64,000 nt of DNA from Paraburkholderia gardini (GTDB lineage Bacteria; Pseudomonadota; Gammaproteobacteria; Burkholderiales; Burkholderiaceae). The stretch covers positions 1 to 64,000 of the forward strand of contig NZ_CAJQYY010000004.1 in the NCBI RefSeq assembly GCF_907164575.1. Direction: 5' to 3'. Below, piece after piece: positions 1 through 11,685 of the stretch. The notes beneath the pieces are model-generated. The model made no database searches. It was not told where the DNA came from and saw nothing but the letters and a program-made list of their open reading frames with translations. How positions within the stretch are numbered: position 1 is the first letter of the stretch; each line of letters opens with the position of its first letter. The position numbers were made by a program, and so were the translations under genes.

Positions 1-761
1 AGCGGGTGTCGTACGGCGCGCGGGCGATCACCGCGGGCGGGCTGCTGTCGCTGCCCAGGCTGGTGTTCCCGGGCGGCGCGCTGGTGGGCGACGACGCGGG
101 TTTCCTGAACGCCTCGCGCATCAAGGGCTCGCACGCCGCGATCAAGACCGGCATGCTCGCCGCCGACGCCGCGTTCGACGCGGTGCAGGCGGGCCGTCAG
201 GCCGATGAACTCGCGGCCTATCCGGAAGCGTTCAAGACCTCGTGGCTCTATACCGAGCTGTACCGTGCGCGCAACTTCAAGCAGTGGATGAGCAAGGGGC
301 TGTATCTGGGCACGCTGATGGTGGGGCTCGAGCAGAAGGTGCTGGGCGGCAATGTGCCGTGGACGCTGCATCACCGGCATTCGGATCACGAGATGCTCAA
401 GCCCGCCTCGCAATGCAAGCCGATCGTGTACCCGAAGCCGGACGGCAAGCTGACGTTCGACCGGCTCTCGTCGGTGTTCATCTCGAACACGAATCACGAG
501 GAGAACCAGCCGGCGCACCTGACGCTCAAAGACCCGTCGGTGCCGGTGAACGTGAATCTGGCGACGTACGCGGGCCCGGAAGCGCGTTACTGCCCGGCCG
601 CTGTTTATGAATTCGTAAAGAACGACGACAACACGGAGCGGCTTGTGATCAATGCGCAGAACTGCGTGCACTGCAAGACGTGCGACATCAAGGACCCGAC
701 GCAGAACATCGTGTGGGTCACGCCCGAAGGTGGCGGTGGGCCTAACTATCCGAATATGTGA
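1..761 (+). CDS. Electron transfer flavoprotein-ubiquinone oxidoreductase, C-terminal part (5' end outside window)
   Basis: This is the last ~250 residues of ETF dehydrogenase, the inner-membrane FAD/4Fe-4S enzyme that passes electrons from electron transfer flavoprotein to ubiquinone. The frame is open from the window edge, so the true start lies upstream; the first GTG at position 6 is internal. The residues GALVGDDAGFLN and IKGSHAAIKTGMLAA match the end of the FAD/quinone domain. The tail carries the 4Fe-4S ligands: a cysteine in RYCPAAVYE followed by CVHCKTCDIKDP, the family signature. It ends in a stop at 759-761 and is followed 31 bases later by a strong hairpin terminator. Identification is firm; nothing can be said about the missing N-terminus or its promoter. 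Confidence 0.93.
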   Translation, partial: RVSYGARAITAGGLLSLPRLVFPGGALVGDDAGFLNASRIKGSHAAIKTGMLAADAAFDAVQAGRQADELAAYPEAFKTSWLYTELYRARNFKQWMSKGLYLGTLMVGLEQKVLGGNVPWTLHHRHSDHEMLKPASQCKPIVYPKPDGKLTFDRLSSVFISNTNHEENQPAHLTLKDPSVPVNVNLATYAGPEARYCPAAVYEFVKNDDNTERLVINAQNCVHCKTCDIKDPTQNIVWVTPEGGGGPNYPNM

Positions 762-792
762 TCCGGCTGCACTGTGATGCAGTAAAAAGAGT

Positions 793-825
793 AAAAAGCC
801 CCGCGACCGAGCGGGGCTTTTTGTT
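793..825 (+). terminator. Rho-independent terminator after the ETF dehydrogenase gene
   Basis: A perfect 12-bp stem (793-804 with 811-822, arms AAAAAGCCCCGC and GCGGGGCTTTTT) closes a 6-base loop and runs into T residues. The A-run on the left and T-run on the right mean it could also stop transcripts coming from aroC on the minus strand, with which the ETF gene is convergent. Confidence 0.85.
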
Positions 826-885
826 TCTCGGCGCCTGCGCCATTCGCCGTACGAAAGCGCTACACAGCGTGCTGACTTCAGCGCA

Positions 886-1986
886 TCAAGGTGCGCTTGC
901 CGCGATCTTCGGCGTGGCGACGACGACATCGCCACATTGCGCGCGATGCCGCAGCGCGTGATCGATCATCACCAGCGCGAGCATCGCTTCCGCGATCGGC
1001 GTCGCGCGGATGCCGACACACGGATCATGACGTCCGAACGTTTCGACGATAGCCGGTTGCCCCGCCTTGTCGATCGAGCGACGCGGCGTACGGATACTCG
1101 ACGTCGGCTTGATCGCGATCGAAACCGTCACATCCTGCCCGCTCGAAATACCGCCGAGCACGCCGCCGGCGTGATTGCCGACGAAGCCTTCCGGCGTCAG
1201 TTCATCTCCATGTACCGAGCCGCGTTGCGCGACGCTCGCGAAACCCGCGCCGATCTCCACACCCTTCACCGCGTTGATGCCCATCATCGCGTGCGCGATA
1301 TCGGCATCGAAACGGTCGAAGAGCGGCTCGCCGAGCCCCACCGGCACGCCCGATGCCACCACATTGATGCGCGCGCCGATCGAGTCGCCATCCTTGCGAA
1401 GCGCGTCCATATATTCTTCGAGCTGCGGGACGATGTCGGCGTTCGGCGCGAAGAACGGGTTCTCCCGCACGTGCGACCAGTCGACGAACGGCACGTCGAT
1501 CTCGCCCAGCGCGCTCATGTAGCCGCGAATTTCGGTACCCAACTTCTCGCGCAGCCATTTCTTCGCGACGGCACCGGCCGCGACGGCCGGTGCCGTCAGA
1601 CGCGCCGACGAACGGCCGCCGCCGCGATAGTCGCGGATACCGTATTTCTGCCAGTAGGTGTAATCGGCGTGCCCCGGCCGGAACGTATCGGCGATGTTGC
1701 CGTAATCCTTGCTGCGCTGGTCCGTGTTGCGGATCAGGAGCGCGATCGGCGCGCCGGTGGTCGTGCCTTCGAAGACGCCCGAGAGAATCTCGACCTTGTC
1801 CTCTTCCTGGCGCTGCGTGACATGACGCGACGTGCCCGGCTTGCGGCGATCGAGTTCGAACTGGATATCGGCTTCCGTCAGCGCCATTCCCGGCGGACAG
1901 CCATCGATGACACAGCCGATTGCCGGACCGTGCGATTCGCCAAAGGTCGTGACGGTGAAAAGCGTACCAAGGGTATTGCCGGACAT
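886..1986 (-). CDS. aroC: Chorismate synthase
   Basis: Chorismate synthase carries out the last step of the shikimate pathway, the trans-1,4 elimination of phosphate from EPSP to give chorismate, using reduced FMN. The protein begins [10 protein letters not shown] and has the N-terminal signature [17 protein letters not shown], then [20 protein letters not shown] and RTPRRSID, all typical of the family. Length is 366 residues, the usual size of the proteobacterial enzyme. The open frame extends upstream to 2127, but the added residues are arginine-rich and unlike the family, so the ATG at 1984-1986 is taken as the start. It is convergent with the ETF dehydrogenase gene and lies downstream of the acyltransferase fusion gene in the same direction, 164 bases away. 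Confidence 0.97.
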   Translation of the reverse strand: MSGNTLGTLFTVTTFGESHGPAIGCVIDGCPPGMALTEADIQFELDRRKPGTSRHVTQRQEEDKVEILSGVFEGTTTGAPIALLIRNTDQRSKDYGNIADTFRPGHADYTYWQKYGIRDYRGGGRSSARLTAPAVAAGAVAKKWLREKLGTEIRGYMSALGEIDVPFVDWSHVRENPFFAPNADIVPQLEEYMDALRKDGDSIGARINVVASGVPVGLGEPLFDRFDADIAHAMMGINAVKGVEIGAGFASVAQRGSVHGDELTPEGFVGNHAGGVLGGISSGQDVTVSIAIKPTSSIRTPRRSIDKAGQPAIVETFGRHDPCVGIRATPIAEAMLALVMIDHALRHRAQCGDVVVATPKIAASAP

Positions 1987-2150
1987 GAGCGTCGTCCAAA
2001 GAAAGGCGGGGAAGCCGCTATTATGCCAGCCCGTCCGCCTGAACGCGCCCTCCGGCGAGCGGCGCGGGCCCTGTTCGAATGCCCGCCGCCCGCTGGAAAC
2101 ACGCAGCCGGACCTGGCCGCGAGGCACACCCGGCGATCGTGGCGCCGCGG

Positions 2151-4088
2151 CTATTTACGCGCGCCGCGCAACTCCGTCACGACCTGCTGCAAACCTTCAG
2201 GCGTAACGGTTACCGGATCGAGCGGCTCGCCGACCGCGAGCGTCAGACGGCTCATCACGCCTTTGCGGACCGGCCGGGGCAGGTGCGTGGCCTCATGCCG
2301 CGAAAACACGCTGCCCCACAGTCCGCGCAACGCCATCGGGATGACCGGAACCGGCGTGCGCTGGATGATTTCGCTCACGCCATGCCGGAACGGATTCAGA
2401 TCGCCCGTACGCGTCAGCTTGCCTTCGGGAAAGATGCACACCAGATCGCCTTCGGCGAGCGCTTTCGCACAGGTCTCGTAGGCGCGCGTGAGCATCTCCG
2501 GGTTCTCGTGCGCGGGTGCGATCGGGATCGCCTTCGCCTGACGAAACAGCCATCCGGCAAACGGCGAGCGAAAAATCCGGTAGTCCATCACGAAACGGAT
2601 CGGCCGCGGGCTTTCCGCCATGATGACGACCGCATCGAGATAACTCACGTGATTGCACACGAGCACCGCGCCGCCCTCCTCGGGGATACGTTCGGCGTGC
2701 ACGAGGCGGATGCGATAAAACGTGTGTACCAGCAGCCACGCGATAAAACGCAGCAGAAACTCCGGCACGAGCGAATAGATGTAGGTGGCGACCACGATAT
2801 TGAGTATCGCCGTCACGAGAAAGATGCCAGGAATGCCGACGCCCGCCGCACTCAGCGCAACCGCCATCAGCGCCGACACGATCATGAACAGCGAATTCAG
2901 AATATTGTTCGCCGCGATGATGCGCGCGCGATAGCCGGGCTGGCAGCGGCTCTGGATCAATGCGTAGAGCGGCACGCTGTAGAAACCGCCGAACATCGCG
3001 AGCAGGAAAAGATCCGCGAGGATACGCCAGTGCGGCAACAGCGAAAGAAACTCGCCGACGCCCAGCAGATGCGCGGCCGGCGGGATCGCGTGGCTCGCGA
3101 AGTAGAGGTCGATGGCGAACACGCTCATGCCGATCGAGCCGAGCGGCACAAGACCGATCTCGATGCGTCGTTTCGACAGCCGTTCGCAGAGCAGCGAGCC
3201 GATGCCGATACCGATCGAGAACGTGCCGAGCAACACCGTGACGACATCCGGGTTTGCCGAGAGCACGTCTTTCGCGAAGCTGAAAAACGACGACAGGAAC
3301 GTGGCGCCGACGAACCACAACCACGAAATGCCGAGCAGGCTCAGGAACACCGTGCGGTCTTCGCGGGCGAGTTTCAGATTGCGCCACGTTTCGCTGACCG
3401 GATTCCAGTTGATGGGCAACTCCGGATGCGGCGCGGCCGACTCCGGCACGGCACCCGACACGAGCCGCCCGACCAGTGCAATCGCCACGCAGCCACACGC
3501 GAGCACCACGGCACCGTGTTCCACAAAGCCCGCAGCCGCTCCGCCGACGATCGTCCCGATCAGGATCGCGACGAACGTGCCCATCTCGACCATCCCGTTA
3601 CCGCCGACAAGTTCCTGTTTCGACAGATGCTGCGGCAGATACGCGTATTTCACTGGACCGAACAGCGTGGAATGGACGCCCATCAGGAACGTGCAGACAT
3701 ACAGCAACGCCGCGCTGTGGAACACGAATCCTGCTCCGCCGACCAGCATCACGCCGATCTCGAACGTTTTCACGAAGCGCGTGAGCATCGCCTTGTCGTA
3801 CTTGTCGGCGATCTGCCCCGAGGTGGCCGAGAACAGCACAAACGGCAGGATGAACACGGCCGAAATCAGAAACGCGGCCGTCTTCGCGTCGACGCCTGAA
3901 AACCGCGCGGTCTGAAACGTGACCAGCGACGAGAAGCCGATCTTGAAGACGTTGTCGTTCATCGCACCGAGAAACTGCGTCCAGAAAAACGGCGCGAAAC
4001 GGCGCTCCCGCAGCAGGCGGAACTGCGATTCGTGCTCCCCGCCAGGACGACTGGCGCGACGGACTCCAGGTAACGGACGATCGTTCAT
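2151..4088 (-). CDS. MFS lysophospholipid transporter (LplT-like) fused to a PlsC-type acyltransferase
   Basis: A 645-residue two-domain protein. Residues ~20-430 form a major facilitator domain ([16 protein letters not shown] near the start, about 12 hydrophobic segments) resembling LplT, which flips lysophospholipids inward across the inner membrane. Residues ~455-645 are a glycerolipid acyltransferase domain with the catalytic HX4D motif NHVSYLD (His ~480) and the FPEG block (~553-556, [10 protein letters not shown]). The combination fits retrieval and re-acylation of lysophospholipids. Unlike the full LplT-Aas fusion, no acyl-ACP synthetase domain follows, so the acyl donor must be made elsewhere. 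The open frame begins at 4154, but homology begins after MNDRPLPG, so the start is the ATG at 4086-4088. It ends 164 bases before aroC. Function is inferred from domains. Confidence 0.85.
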   Translation of the reverse strand: MNDRPLPGVRRASRPGGEHESQFRLLRERRFAPFFWTQFLGAMNDNVFKIGFSSLVTFQTARFSGVDAKTAAFLISAVFILPFVLFSATSGQIADKYDKAMLTRFVKTFEIGVMLVGGAGFVFHSAALLYVCTFLMGVHSTLFGPVKYAYLPQHLSKQELVGGNGMVEMGTFVAILIGTIVGGAAAGFVEHGAVVLACGCVAIALVGRLVSGAVPESAAPHPELPINWNPVSETWRNLKLAREDRTVFLSLLGISWLWFVGATFLSSFFSFAKDVLSANPDVVTVLLGTFSIGIGIGSLLCERLSKRRIEIGLVPLGSIGMSVFAIDLYFASHAIPPAAHLLGVGEFLSLLPHWRILADLFLLAMFGGFYSVPLYALIQSRCQPGYRARIIAANNILNSLFMIVSALMAVALSAAGVGIPGIFLVTAILNIVVATYIYSLVPEFLLRFIAWLLVHTFYRIRLVHAERIPEEGGAVLVCNHVSYLDAVVIMAESPRPIRFVMDYRIFRSPFAGWLFRQAKAIPIAPAHENPEMLTRAYETCAKALAEGDLVCIFPEGKLTRTGDLNPFRHGVSEIIQRTPVPVIPMALRGLWGSVFSRHEATHLPRPVRKGVMSRLTLAVGEPLDPVTVTPEGLQQVVTELRGARK

Positions 4089-4141
4089 GAAAACGGTAAC
4101 CAGGACTTGAGGTAAGGGCGACCAGCGGCCTGCGCGGACAC

Positions 4142-4171
4142 AAAAAAAGCGCACGCTTTCGCGCGCGCTTT
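4142..4171 (-). terminator. Terminator downstream of the CBS-domain gene
   Basis: Reading the minus strand, an 11-bp stem with one mismatch (4161-4171 with 4146-4156) closes a GAAA loop and is followed by a run of seven T residues (4148 to 4142). It sits between the CBS-domain gene and the start of the transporter/acyltransferase gene, so the latter probably has its own promoter in the short gap before 4088. Confidence 0.7.
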
Positions 4172-4254
4172 CTGCTCAGATTCCATTTCTACTGCAGCGA
4201 CGCATTGAACGCGGACGGCGATCTATATCTATGCCCGCCCGCTGCGGCGAACGC

Positions 4255-4710
4255 TCAACGCGACTGTTCCTGCTCCTGCTCGGGCCAGTCGCGGATATAC
4301 GCCTTCAGCATGCGGTTCTCGAAACCCTGTTCCTCGACGACCGCCCGGGCAACGTCATAGAACGAGATCACGCCCATCAGCGTGCGACTTTCGAGCACGG
4401 GCAGATAACGAACGTGATGCTCGATCATCATGCGGCGGACTTCGTTCACATCCGTTTCCGGCGTACAGGTAAGCGGATGGTCGTCCATGATCTTGCGGAT
4501 CGTCGACGTGCCGACGCTGCCGCCATTTTCGCGCAGCGTGAGAATGATTTCGCGGAAGGTCAGCATGCCGACCAGATCGCCGTATTCCATGACGACCAGC
4601 GAGCCAATATCGTGCTCGGCCATTGTGTTGACTGCTTCGCTCAGCGCGGTATCGGGCGTGACGGTGAAAAGTGTATTGCCCTTGACCTTGAGGATGTCGC
4701 TGACTCGCAT
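4255..4710 (-). CDS. Tandem CBS-domain protein
   Basis: A 151-residue soluble protein made almost entirely of two CBS domains (about residues 10-60 and 75-130; GSLVVMEYGDLVGMLTFREI and HHVRYLPVLESRTLMGVISF). CBS pairs bind adenosine nucleotides or SAM and usually sense energy or redox state; no effector domain is present here, so it probably acts through a partner or as a stand-alone sensor. The start at 4708-4710 (MRVSDILKVKG) is supported by an AGGAG box seven bases upstream; longer in-frame versions lack homology. It ends with a glutamine/glutamate-rich tail (EQEQEQSR). It is divergent from metY with 164 bases between starts, and is followed by its own terminator. Biological role unknown. 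Confidence 0.85.
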   Translation of the reverse strand: MRVSDILKVKGNTLFTVTPDTALSEAVNTMAEHDIGSLVVMEYGDLVGMLTFREIILTLRENGGSVGTSTIRKIMDDHPLTCTPETDVNEVRRMMIEHHVRYLPVLESRTLMGVISFYDVARAVVEEQGFENRMLKAYIRDWPEQEQEQSR

Positions 4711-4874
4711 GATTGTCTCCTGTAATGCCGTAAAGCCTGACTGACTTTCGATCCTAGCGGAAAGGGGTGCAAAAGGAAAGCGGGCAAACCGCATGCGGAC
4801 GCGCCCGGGCCCCGGTGATACGATGGCCCCCACTTTCATCCTTCGCCGGGCCACCCGTGGCTCCGCCGCTCACG

Positions 4875-6257
4875 ATGTCCGCCAACCGTTTCGACACGCT
4901 TGCGCTGCATGCCGGCGCTGCCCCCGACCCGACGACCGGCGCCCGCGCCACGCCGATCTACCAGACCACCTCGTTTTCGTTCCGCGACGCCGACCACGCC
5001 GCATCGCTCTTCAACATGGAGCGCGCCGGCCACGTGTATTCGCGGATGTCGAACCCGACCGTCGCCGTCTTCGAGGAGCGCGTCGCCGCGCTGGAGAACG
5101 GTGCCGGCGCGATCGGCACCGCCAGCGGCCAGGCCGCCCTGCACCTTGCGATCGTCACGCTGATGGGCGCTGGCTCCCACATCGTGGCATCCAGCGCGCT
5201 TTACGGCGGTTCGCACAACCTGCTGCACTACACGCTCCGGCGTTTCGGCATCGAGACGACGTTCGTCAAACCGGGCGACCTCGACGCCTGGCGCGCCGCG
5301 CTGCGTCCCAATACACGGCTGCTGTTCGGCGAAACGCTCGGCAATCCGGGCCTCGACGTGCTGGATATCGCCGCAGTCGCGAGCATTGCCCATGAGCACC
5401 GCGTGCCGTTGCTCGTCGATTCGACGTTCACGACACCGTACCTCATCAAGCCGTTCGACCTCGGCGCCGACTTCGTCTACCACTCGGCGACCAAGTTTCT
5501 CGGCGGACACGGCACGACGATCGGCGGCGTGCTGGTGGATGGCGGTACATTCGACTTCGAGGCGTCCGGGCGCTTTCCCGAATTTACCGAGCCGTACGAA
5601 GGCTTTCACGGCATGGTGTTCGCCGAGGAAAGCACCGTCGCGCCGTTCCTGCTGCGCGCCCGCCGCGAGGGCCTGCGCGACTTCGGCGCGTGCCTGCATC
5701 CACAGGCCGCCTGGCAGCTGTTGCAGGGCATCGAGACGCTGCCGCTGCGCATGGAACGCCACGTCGCGAACACGCGCAAGGTGGTCGCGTTTCTGGCCGC
5801 CCACGCGGCGGTGCAATCCGTCGCGTATCCGGAACTGGAATCGCATGCCGACCACGCGCTCGCGAAACGTCTTTTGCCGCGTGGCGCGGGCGCGGTATTC
5901 AGCTTCAACCTGCGGGGCGACCGCGCCGCTGGGCGCCGGTTCATCGAAACGCTCTCCCTCTTCTCGCACCTCGCGAACGTGGGCGACGCGCGCTCGCTCG
6001 TCATCCATCCCGCGTCCACGACGCATTTCCGCATGGACGCCGCCGCGCTTGCCGCAGCCGGGATCGCCGAAGGCACGATCCGGCTGTCGATCGGCCTCGA
6101 AGATCCCGACGACCTGATCGACGATCTCAAGCGCGCGCTGAAGGCGTCGCAGAAATCCGCCGGTACAGGCGCGGCGAAAGACACCGCGAAAGGCACTGCA
6201 AGCAACGGGGCGGCAACCCCACCCAGGGAAGGCGGCGCGCGCAAGGAGTCCGCATGA
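4875..6257 (+). CDS. metY: O-acetylhomoserine aminocarboxypropyltransferase (O-acetylhomoserine sulfhydrylase)
   Basis: A 460-residue PLP enzyme of the Cys/Met metabolism family that makes homocysteine (or methionine) from O-acetylhomoserine and sulfide (or methanethiol). Family marks: ATPIYQTTSF near the start, YSRMSNPTVAVFEERVA, the PLP lysine in HSATKFLGGHG (Lys207), and the MetY-type block FHGMVFAEE followed by LRDFGACLHPQAAWQLLQGI, which separates it from MetB/MetC. The start at 4875 (MSANRFDTLALH) is where homology begins. The last ~35 residues (after LKRALKASQK) are an alanine/glycine/threonine-rich tail not expected in the family. Its stop overlaps the start codon of the next gene (ATGA), so the two are translationally coupled. 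A MetZ-like O-succinylhomoserine enzyme is the alternative reading. Confidence 0.88.
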   Translation: MSANRFDTLALHAGAAPDPTTGARATPIYQTTSFSFRDADHAASLFNMERAGHVYSRMSNPTVAVFEERVAALENGAGAIGTASGQAALHLAIVTLMGAGSHIVASSALYGGSHNLLHYTLRRFGIETTFVKPGDLDAWRAALRPNTRLLFGETLGNPGLDVLDIAAVASIAHEHRVPLLVDSTFTTPYLIKPFDLGADFVYHSATKFLGGHGTTIGGVLVDGGTFDFEASGRFPEFTEPYEGFHGMVFAEESTVAPFLLRARREGLRDFGACLHPQAAWQLLQGIETLPLRMERHVANTRKVVAFLAAHAAVQSVAYPELESHADHALAKRLLPRGAGAVFSFNLRGDRAAGRRFIETLSLFSHLANVGDARSLVIHPASTTHFRMDAAALAAAGIAEGTIRLSIGLEDPDDLIDDLKRALKASQKSAGTGAAKDTAKGTASNGAATPPREGGARKESA

Positions 6258-7084
6258 TTCTCGACGTTCACGGCCAGCCCGCGTACGCCTACACCGGCGG
6301 CAAACCGTTCGATCCGGCGCTCCCAACGGCCGTGTTCATTCACGGCGCCGAACACGACCACAGCGTATGGGCGCTGCAGACCCGCTACTTCGCGCACCAC
6401 GGCTTCGGCGTGCTCGCGGTCGACCTGCCGGGTCATCACCGCAGCCGCGGGCCCGCGTTGCGCGACATCGGCGCCATGGCCGACTGGCTGGCCGCGCTGC
6501 TCGACGCGGCGGGTGTCGCGCGCGCGTTCTGCGCCGGCCACAGCATGGGCTCGCTCATCGCGCTCGATTTCGCCGCGCGCTACCCCAAGCGCGCGACCCA
6601 TCTCGCGCTGCTCGCCACCGCCGCGCCCATGACTGTTTCCGATACCCTGCTCGACGCGGCGGCGAACCGCGAACCCGACGCCATCGCGATGGTCAACCAG
6701 TGGTCGCACTCGACCTTCGCCGCCAAGCCGTCGTGTCCCGGGCCGGGCTTCTGGCTGCACGGCATGAACCAGCGGCTGATGGAGCGCGTCGCCGCCACCG
6801 GCGAGCCCCGCCTCTTTCACACGGACTTCAGCGCCTGCAACGCCTGGACGGAAGGCATCGCGCGGGCAGCGCAGGTGCGATGCCCCGTGCGGTTGATTGT
6901 CGGGTGGCGCGACGCCATGACGCCGCCACGCGCTTCGCGCACGCTCGCCGACGCGTTTGCGCGCGCCGGTGCCGCCGTCGACACTGTCACGCTGGACGCG
7001 GGGCATGCGCTGATGTCCGAGCAGCCGGACGCAACGCTCGACGCCCTGTTCACATTTGCATCCCGCGCCGCGCCGAACCCCTGA
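6254..7084 (+). CDS. Alpha/beta-fold hydrolase
   Basis: A 276-residue cytoplasmic alpha/beta hydrolase. It has the oxyanion-side motif FIHGAEHDHSVW, the nucleophile elbow GHSMGS (Ser97), a candidate acid in VGWRDAMTPP and the catalytic histidine in DAGHALMSEQP, so the triad is complete. The start ATG at 6254-6256 overlaps the metY stop and is preceded by AAGGAG (6243-6248), a clear ribosome site lying inside metY. Coupling to metY suggests a role near homocysteine synthesis, for instance hydrolysis of an acyl-homoserine ester or thioester, but that is inference; the family is too broad to name a substrate. No signal peptide is visible. Confidence 0.85.
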   Translation: MILDVHGQPAYAYTGGKPFDPALPTAVFIHGAEHDHSVWALQTRYFAHHGFGVLAVDLPGHHRSRGPALRDIGAMADWLAALLDAAGVARAFCAGHSMGSLIALDFAARYPKRATHLALLATAAPMTVSDTLLDAAANREPDAIAMVNQWSHSTFAAKPSCPGPGFWLHGMNQRLMERVAATGEPRLFHTDFSACNAWTEGIARAAQVRCPVRLIVGWRDAMTPPRASRTLADAFARAGAAVDTVTLDAGHALMSEQPDATLDALFTFASRAAPNP

Positions 7085-7253
7085 ACCTGCGCGACAGCCA
7101 CCACGATAGCGAATCGCAGCGGCGCGCACCATCGGCCGGACGGCCAGGTTGCGCCCTTGATCCGTTAGCAGCACAATGAATTCAGTTGTCCGGCAGCACG
7201 TGCATGGCGCACGCGACGTGTAACGGCCGGGCATGGAAGAAACGGAGGCGATG

Positions 7254-7574
7254 ATGGCACACACCACTCATACCGGTCACTTCGCGAGTTTCGCGGAGTT
7301 CTATCCGTTCTACCTGGAAGAGCATCGTCACCCGGTATCGCGCCGGCTGCATTTCGTGGGCTCGCTGGGTGTGATCGGCTTTCTTGCGATGGCGCTCGCC
7401 ACCGGCGGCTGGGTATGGCTGCCGGCCGCCCTCGTCTGCGGCTATGGCTGCGCGTGGATCGGGCATTTCTTCTTCGAGAAGAATCGCCCCGCCACCTTCC
7501 GGCATCCGGTTTACAGCCTGATGGGCGACTGGGTGATGTTCAGGGACATCTGCACCGGGAAAATCCCGCTTTAG
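7254..7574 (+). CDS. DUF962 / Mpo1-like membrane protein
   Basis: A 106-residue protein of the DUF962 family, whose yeast member Mpo1 is an iron-dependent dioxygenase that removes one carbon from 2-hydroxy fatty acids. Visible family features are the histidines in EEHRHPVSRRLHFVG, two hydrophobic segments (about residues 30-50 and 55-70), a further histidine in WIGHFFFEKNRPATF, and the end motif HPVYSLMGDWVMF. Three nearby starts are possible (7233, 7251, 7254); GGAGG at 7243-7247 gives the best spacing to the ATG at 7254. It is 169 bases downstream of the hydrolase gene with a 19-bp dispersed motif in the gap, so it may have its own promoter. Bacterial function is not established. Confidence 0.8.
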   Translation: MAHTTHTGHFASFAEFYPFYLEEHRHPVSRRLHFVGSLGVIGFLAMALATGGWVWLPAALVCGYGCAWIGHFFFEKNRPATFRHPVYSLMGDWVMFRDICTGKIPL

Positions 7575-7582
7575 CGGGATAG

Positions 7583-10077
<2,495 letters not shown>

Positions 10078-10135
10078 ACAGCCGTAATGCGCACGCCACG
10101 CACGCCACACACGTGGAAAATCGGCTGAAACAGAT

Positions 10136-10156
10136 ATGCATGCCGGTCGCATGCAT
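10136..10156. promoter_or_regulatory. Perfect inverted repeat, candidate operator for the FAD dehydrogenase gene
   Basis: ATGCATGC and GCATGCAT form a perfect 8-bp inverted repeat separated by five bases (CGGTC). It ends 58 bases before the start of the FAD-linked dehydrogenase gene in a short gap with no T-run, so a regulator site is more likely than a terminator. No regulator gene is adjacent. Confidence 0.4.
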
Positions 10157-10214
10157 CGCGCACGCAAGACAGGAACCCACGCCCGAAGCCCGCAATACAC
10201 ACTGACCGACCATC

Positions 10215-11654
10215 ATGACTCAACCTGCTGAAGCCTCCCGCCATCACACGTTCGTCGACGCATGCCGCGCGACCATTGGCGCCGCGCACGTCCTGACGGA
10301 CCCGCACGACACCGCGCCGTACGTCACCGACTGGCGCCGCCGCTACACCGGCGCCACGCTTGCGGTGCTCTGCCCGTCGTCGGCCGGGGAGGTGGCGGCG
10401 CTCGTCAGGCTTGCCGTCGAACACCACATCGTGATCGTCCCGCAAGGCGGCAACACCGGACTCGCCGGCGGCGCAACACCCGACAGCAGCGGCGAGCAGG
10501 CCGTGCTGAGCCTGAAGCGCCTGAACCGCATTCGCGATATCGATCCGCACAACAACACGATCACCGTCGAAGCAGGCGTCGTGCTCGCCGACGTCCAGGC
10601 CCGCGCGCAGGAAGCCGGCCGTCTGTTTCCGCTCAGCCTCGCGGCGGAAGGCAGCTGCACGATCGGCGGCAATCTCGCGACGAACGCGGGCGGCACTGGC
10701 GTCCTGCGTTACGGCAACACGCGCGAACTGTGTCTCGGCCTCGAAATCGTCACGGCGCAAGGCGAACTCTGGGACGGCCTGCGCGGGCTGCGCAAGGACA
10801 ACACCGGCTACGACCTGCGCGACCTCTTCATCGGTGCCGAAGGCACGCTCGGCATCATCACCGCCGCTGTCATGAAGCTGCATCCGCAACCGGCCGCGCG
10901 CGTCACGGCGCTCGCGGCGCTTGCGTCGCCGCATGCGGCACTCGAATTTCTCGCGCTCACGCAGCGCTTTGCCGGACCGCTGCTGACCGGCTTCGAACTG
11001 ATGTCGGATTTCTGTCTGAAGCTCGTCGGCAAGCATTTCCCGCAGATGCGCTATCCGTTTGCAGAATCGCACGCACAGGCCGTGCTCCTCGAACTGTCGG
11101 ACAGCGAGAGCGAGGAGCACGCGCGCGCGCTCTTCGAACGGCTGATGGAACACGCGCTCGAAGAAGGCCTCGTCGAGGATGCGGTCGTCGCGGAAAACAT
11201 CGCCCAGTCGCGGGCGTTCTGGAACCTGCGCGAACATATTCCGCTCGCCCAGGCCGAGGAAGGACTGAACCTCAAGCACGATATCGCCGTGCCGGTTTCG
11301 CGCATCGGCCACTTCATCGATGAAACCGGCGCGGCGATCGCCGAGCACGTGCCGGGCGCACGCATGGTGACGTTCGGCCACCTCGGCGACGGCAATCTGC
11401 ATTACAACGTGCAGGCGCCCGAAGGTGTCGACGCAAAGGCGTTTCTGACGCAGTATCAGACATCGATCGCCCGCATCGTGTACGACAGCGTGCACCGGCA
11501 TCGCGGCAGCATCAGCGCGGAACACGGCCTCGGGCAGCTGAAAATCGACGAGGCGATGCACTACAAGCAACCCGTCGAGGTTCAGCTGATGCGCACCCTG
11601 AAGGCCGCGCTCGATCCGCTCAATCTGATGAACGCCGGCAAGGTGATACGCTGA
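10215..11654 (+). CDS. FAD-binding oxidoreductase of the GlcD / D-2-hydroxyglutarate dehydrogenase type
   Basis: A 479-residue flavoprotein. Residues ~45-225 are a PCMH-type FAD domain (VPQGGNTGLAGGATPD, SLAAEGSCTIGGNLATNAGG, IGAEGTLGIITAAVMKLHP) and the rest is the FAD-oxidase C-terminal domain, with the conserved metal/substrate residues in FGHLGDGNLHYNV and the end motif ISAEHGLGQLK. The family oxidises D-2-hydroxy acids such as D-lactate, glycolate or D-2-hydroxyglutarate and passes electrons to ETF or quinone. Substrate cannot be fixed from sequence alone. The start at 10215 (MTQPAEASRHH) begins 137 bases after the DUF2069 gene; a 21-bp inverted repeat lies just upstream. An ETF dehydrogenase gene at the window start could link to it functionally, but that is inference. 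Confidence 0.87.
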   Translation: MTQPAEASRHHTFVDACRATIGAAHVLTDPHDTAPYVTDWRRRYTGATLAVLCPSSAGEVAALVRLAVEHHIVIVPQGGNTGLAGGATPDSSGEQAVLSLKRLNRIRDIDPHNNTITVEAGVVLADVQARAQEAGRLFPLSLAAEGSCTIGGNLATNAGGTGVLRYGNTRELCLGLEIVTAQGELWDGLRGLRKDNTGYDLRDLFIGAEGTLGIITAAVMKLHPQPAARVTALAALASPHAALEFLALTQRFAGPLLTGFELMSDFCLKLVGKHFPQMRYPFAESHAQAVLLELSDSESEEHARALFERLMEHALEEGLVEDAVVAENIAQSRAFWNLREHIPLAQAEEGLNLKHDIAVPVSRIGHFIDETGAAIAEHVPGARMVTFGHLGDGNLHYNVQAPEGVDAKAFLTQYQTSIARIVYDSVHRHRGSISAEHGLGQLKIDEAMHYKQPVEVQLMRTLKAALDPLNLMNAGKVIR

Positions 11655-11685
11655 GGTCCGGCGCATCGATCTTGAAGGAGGAGCC

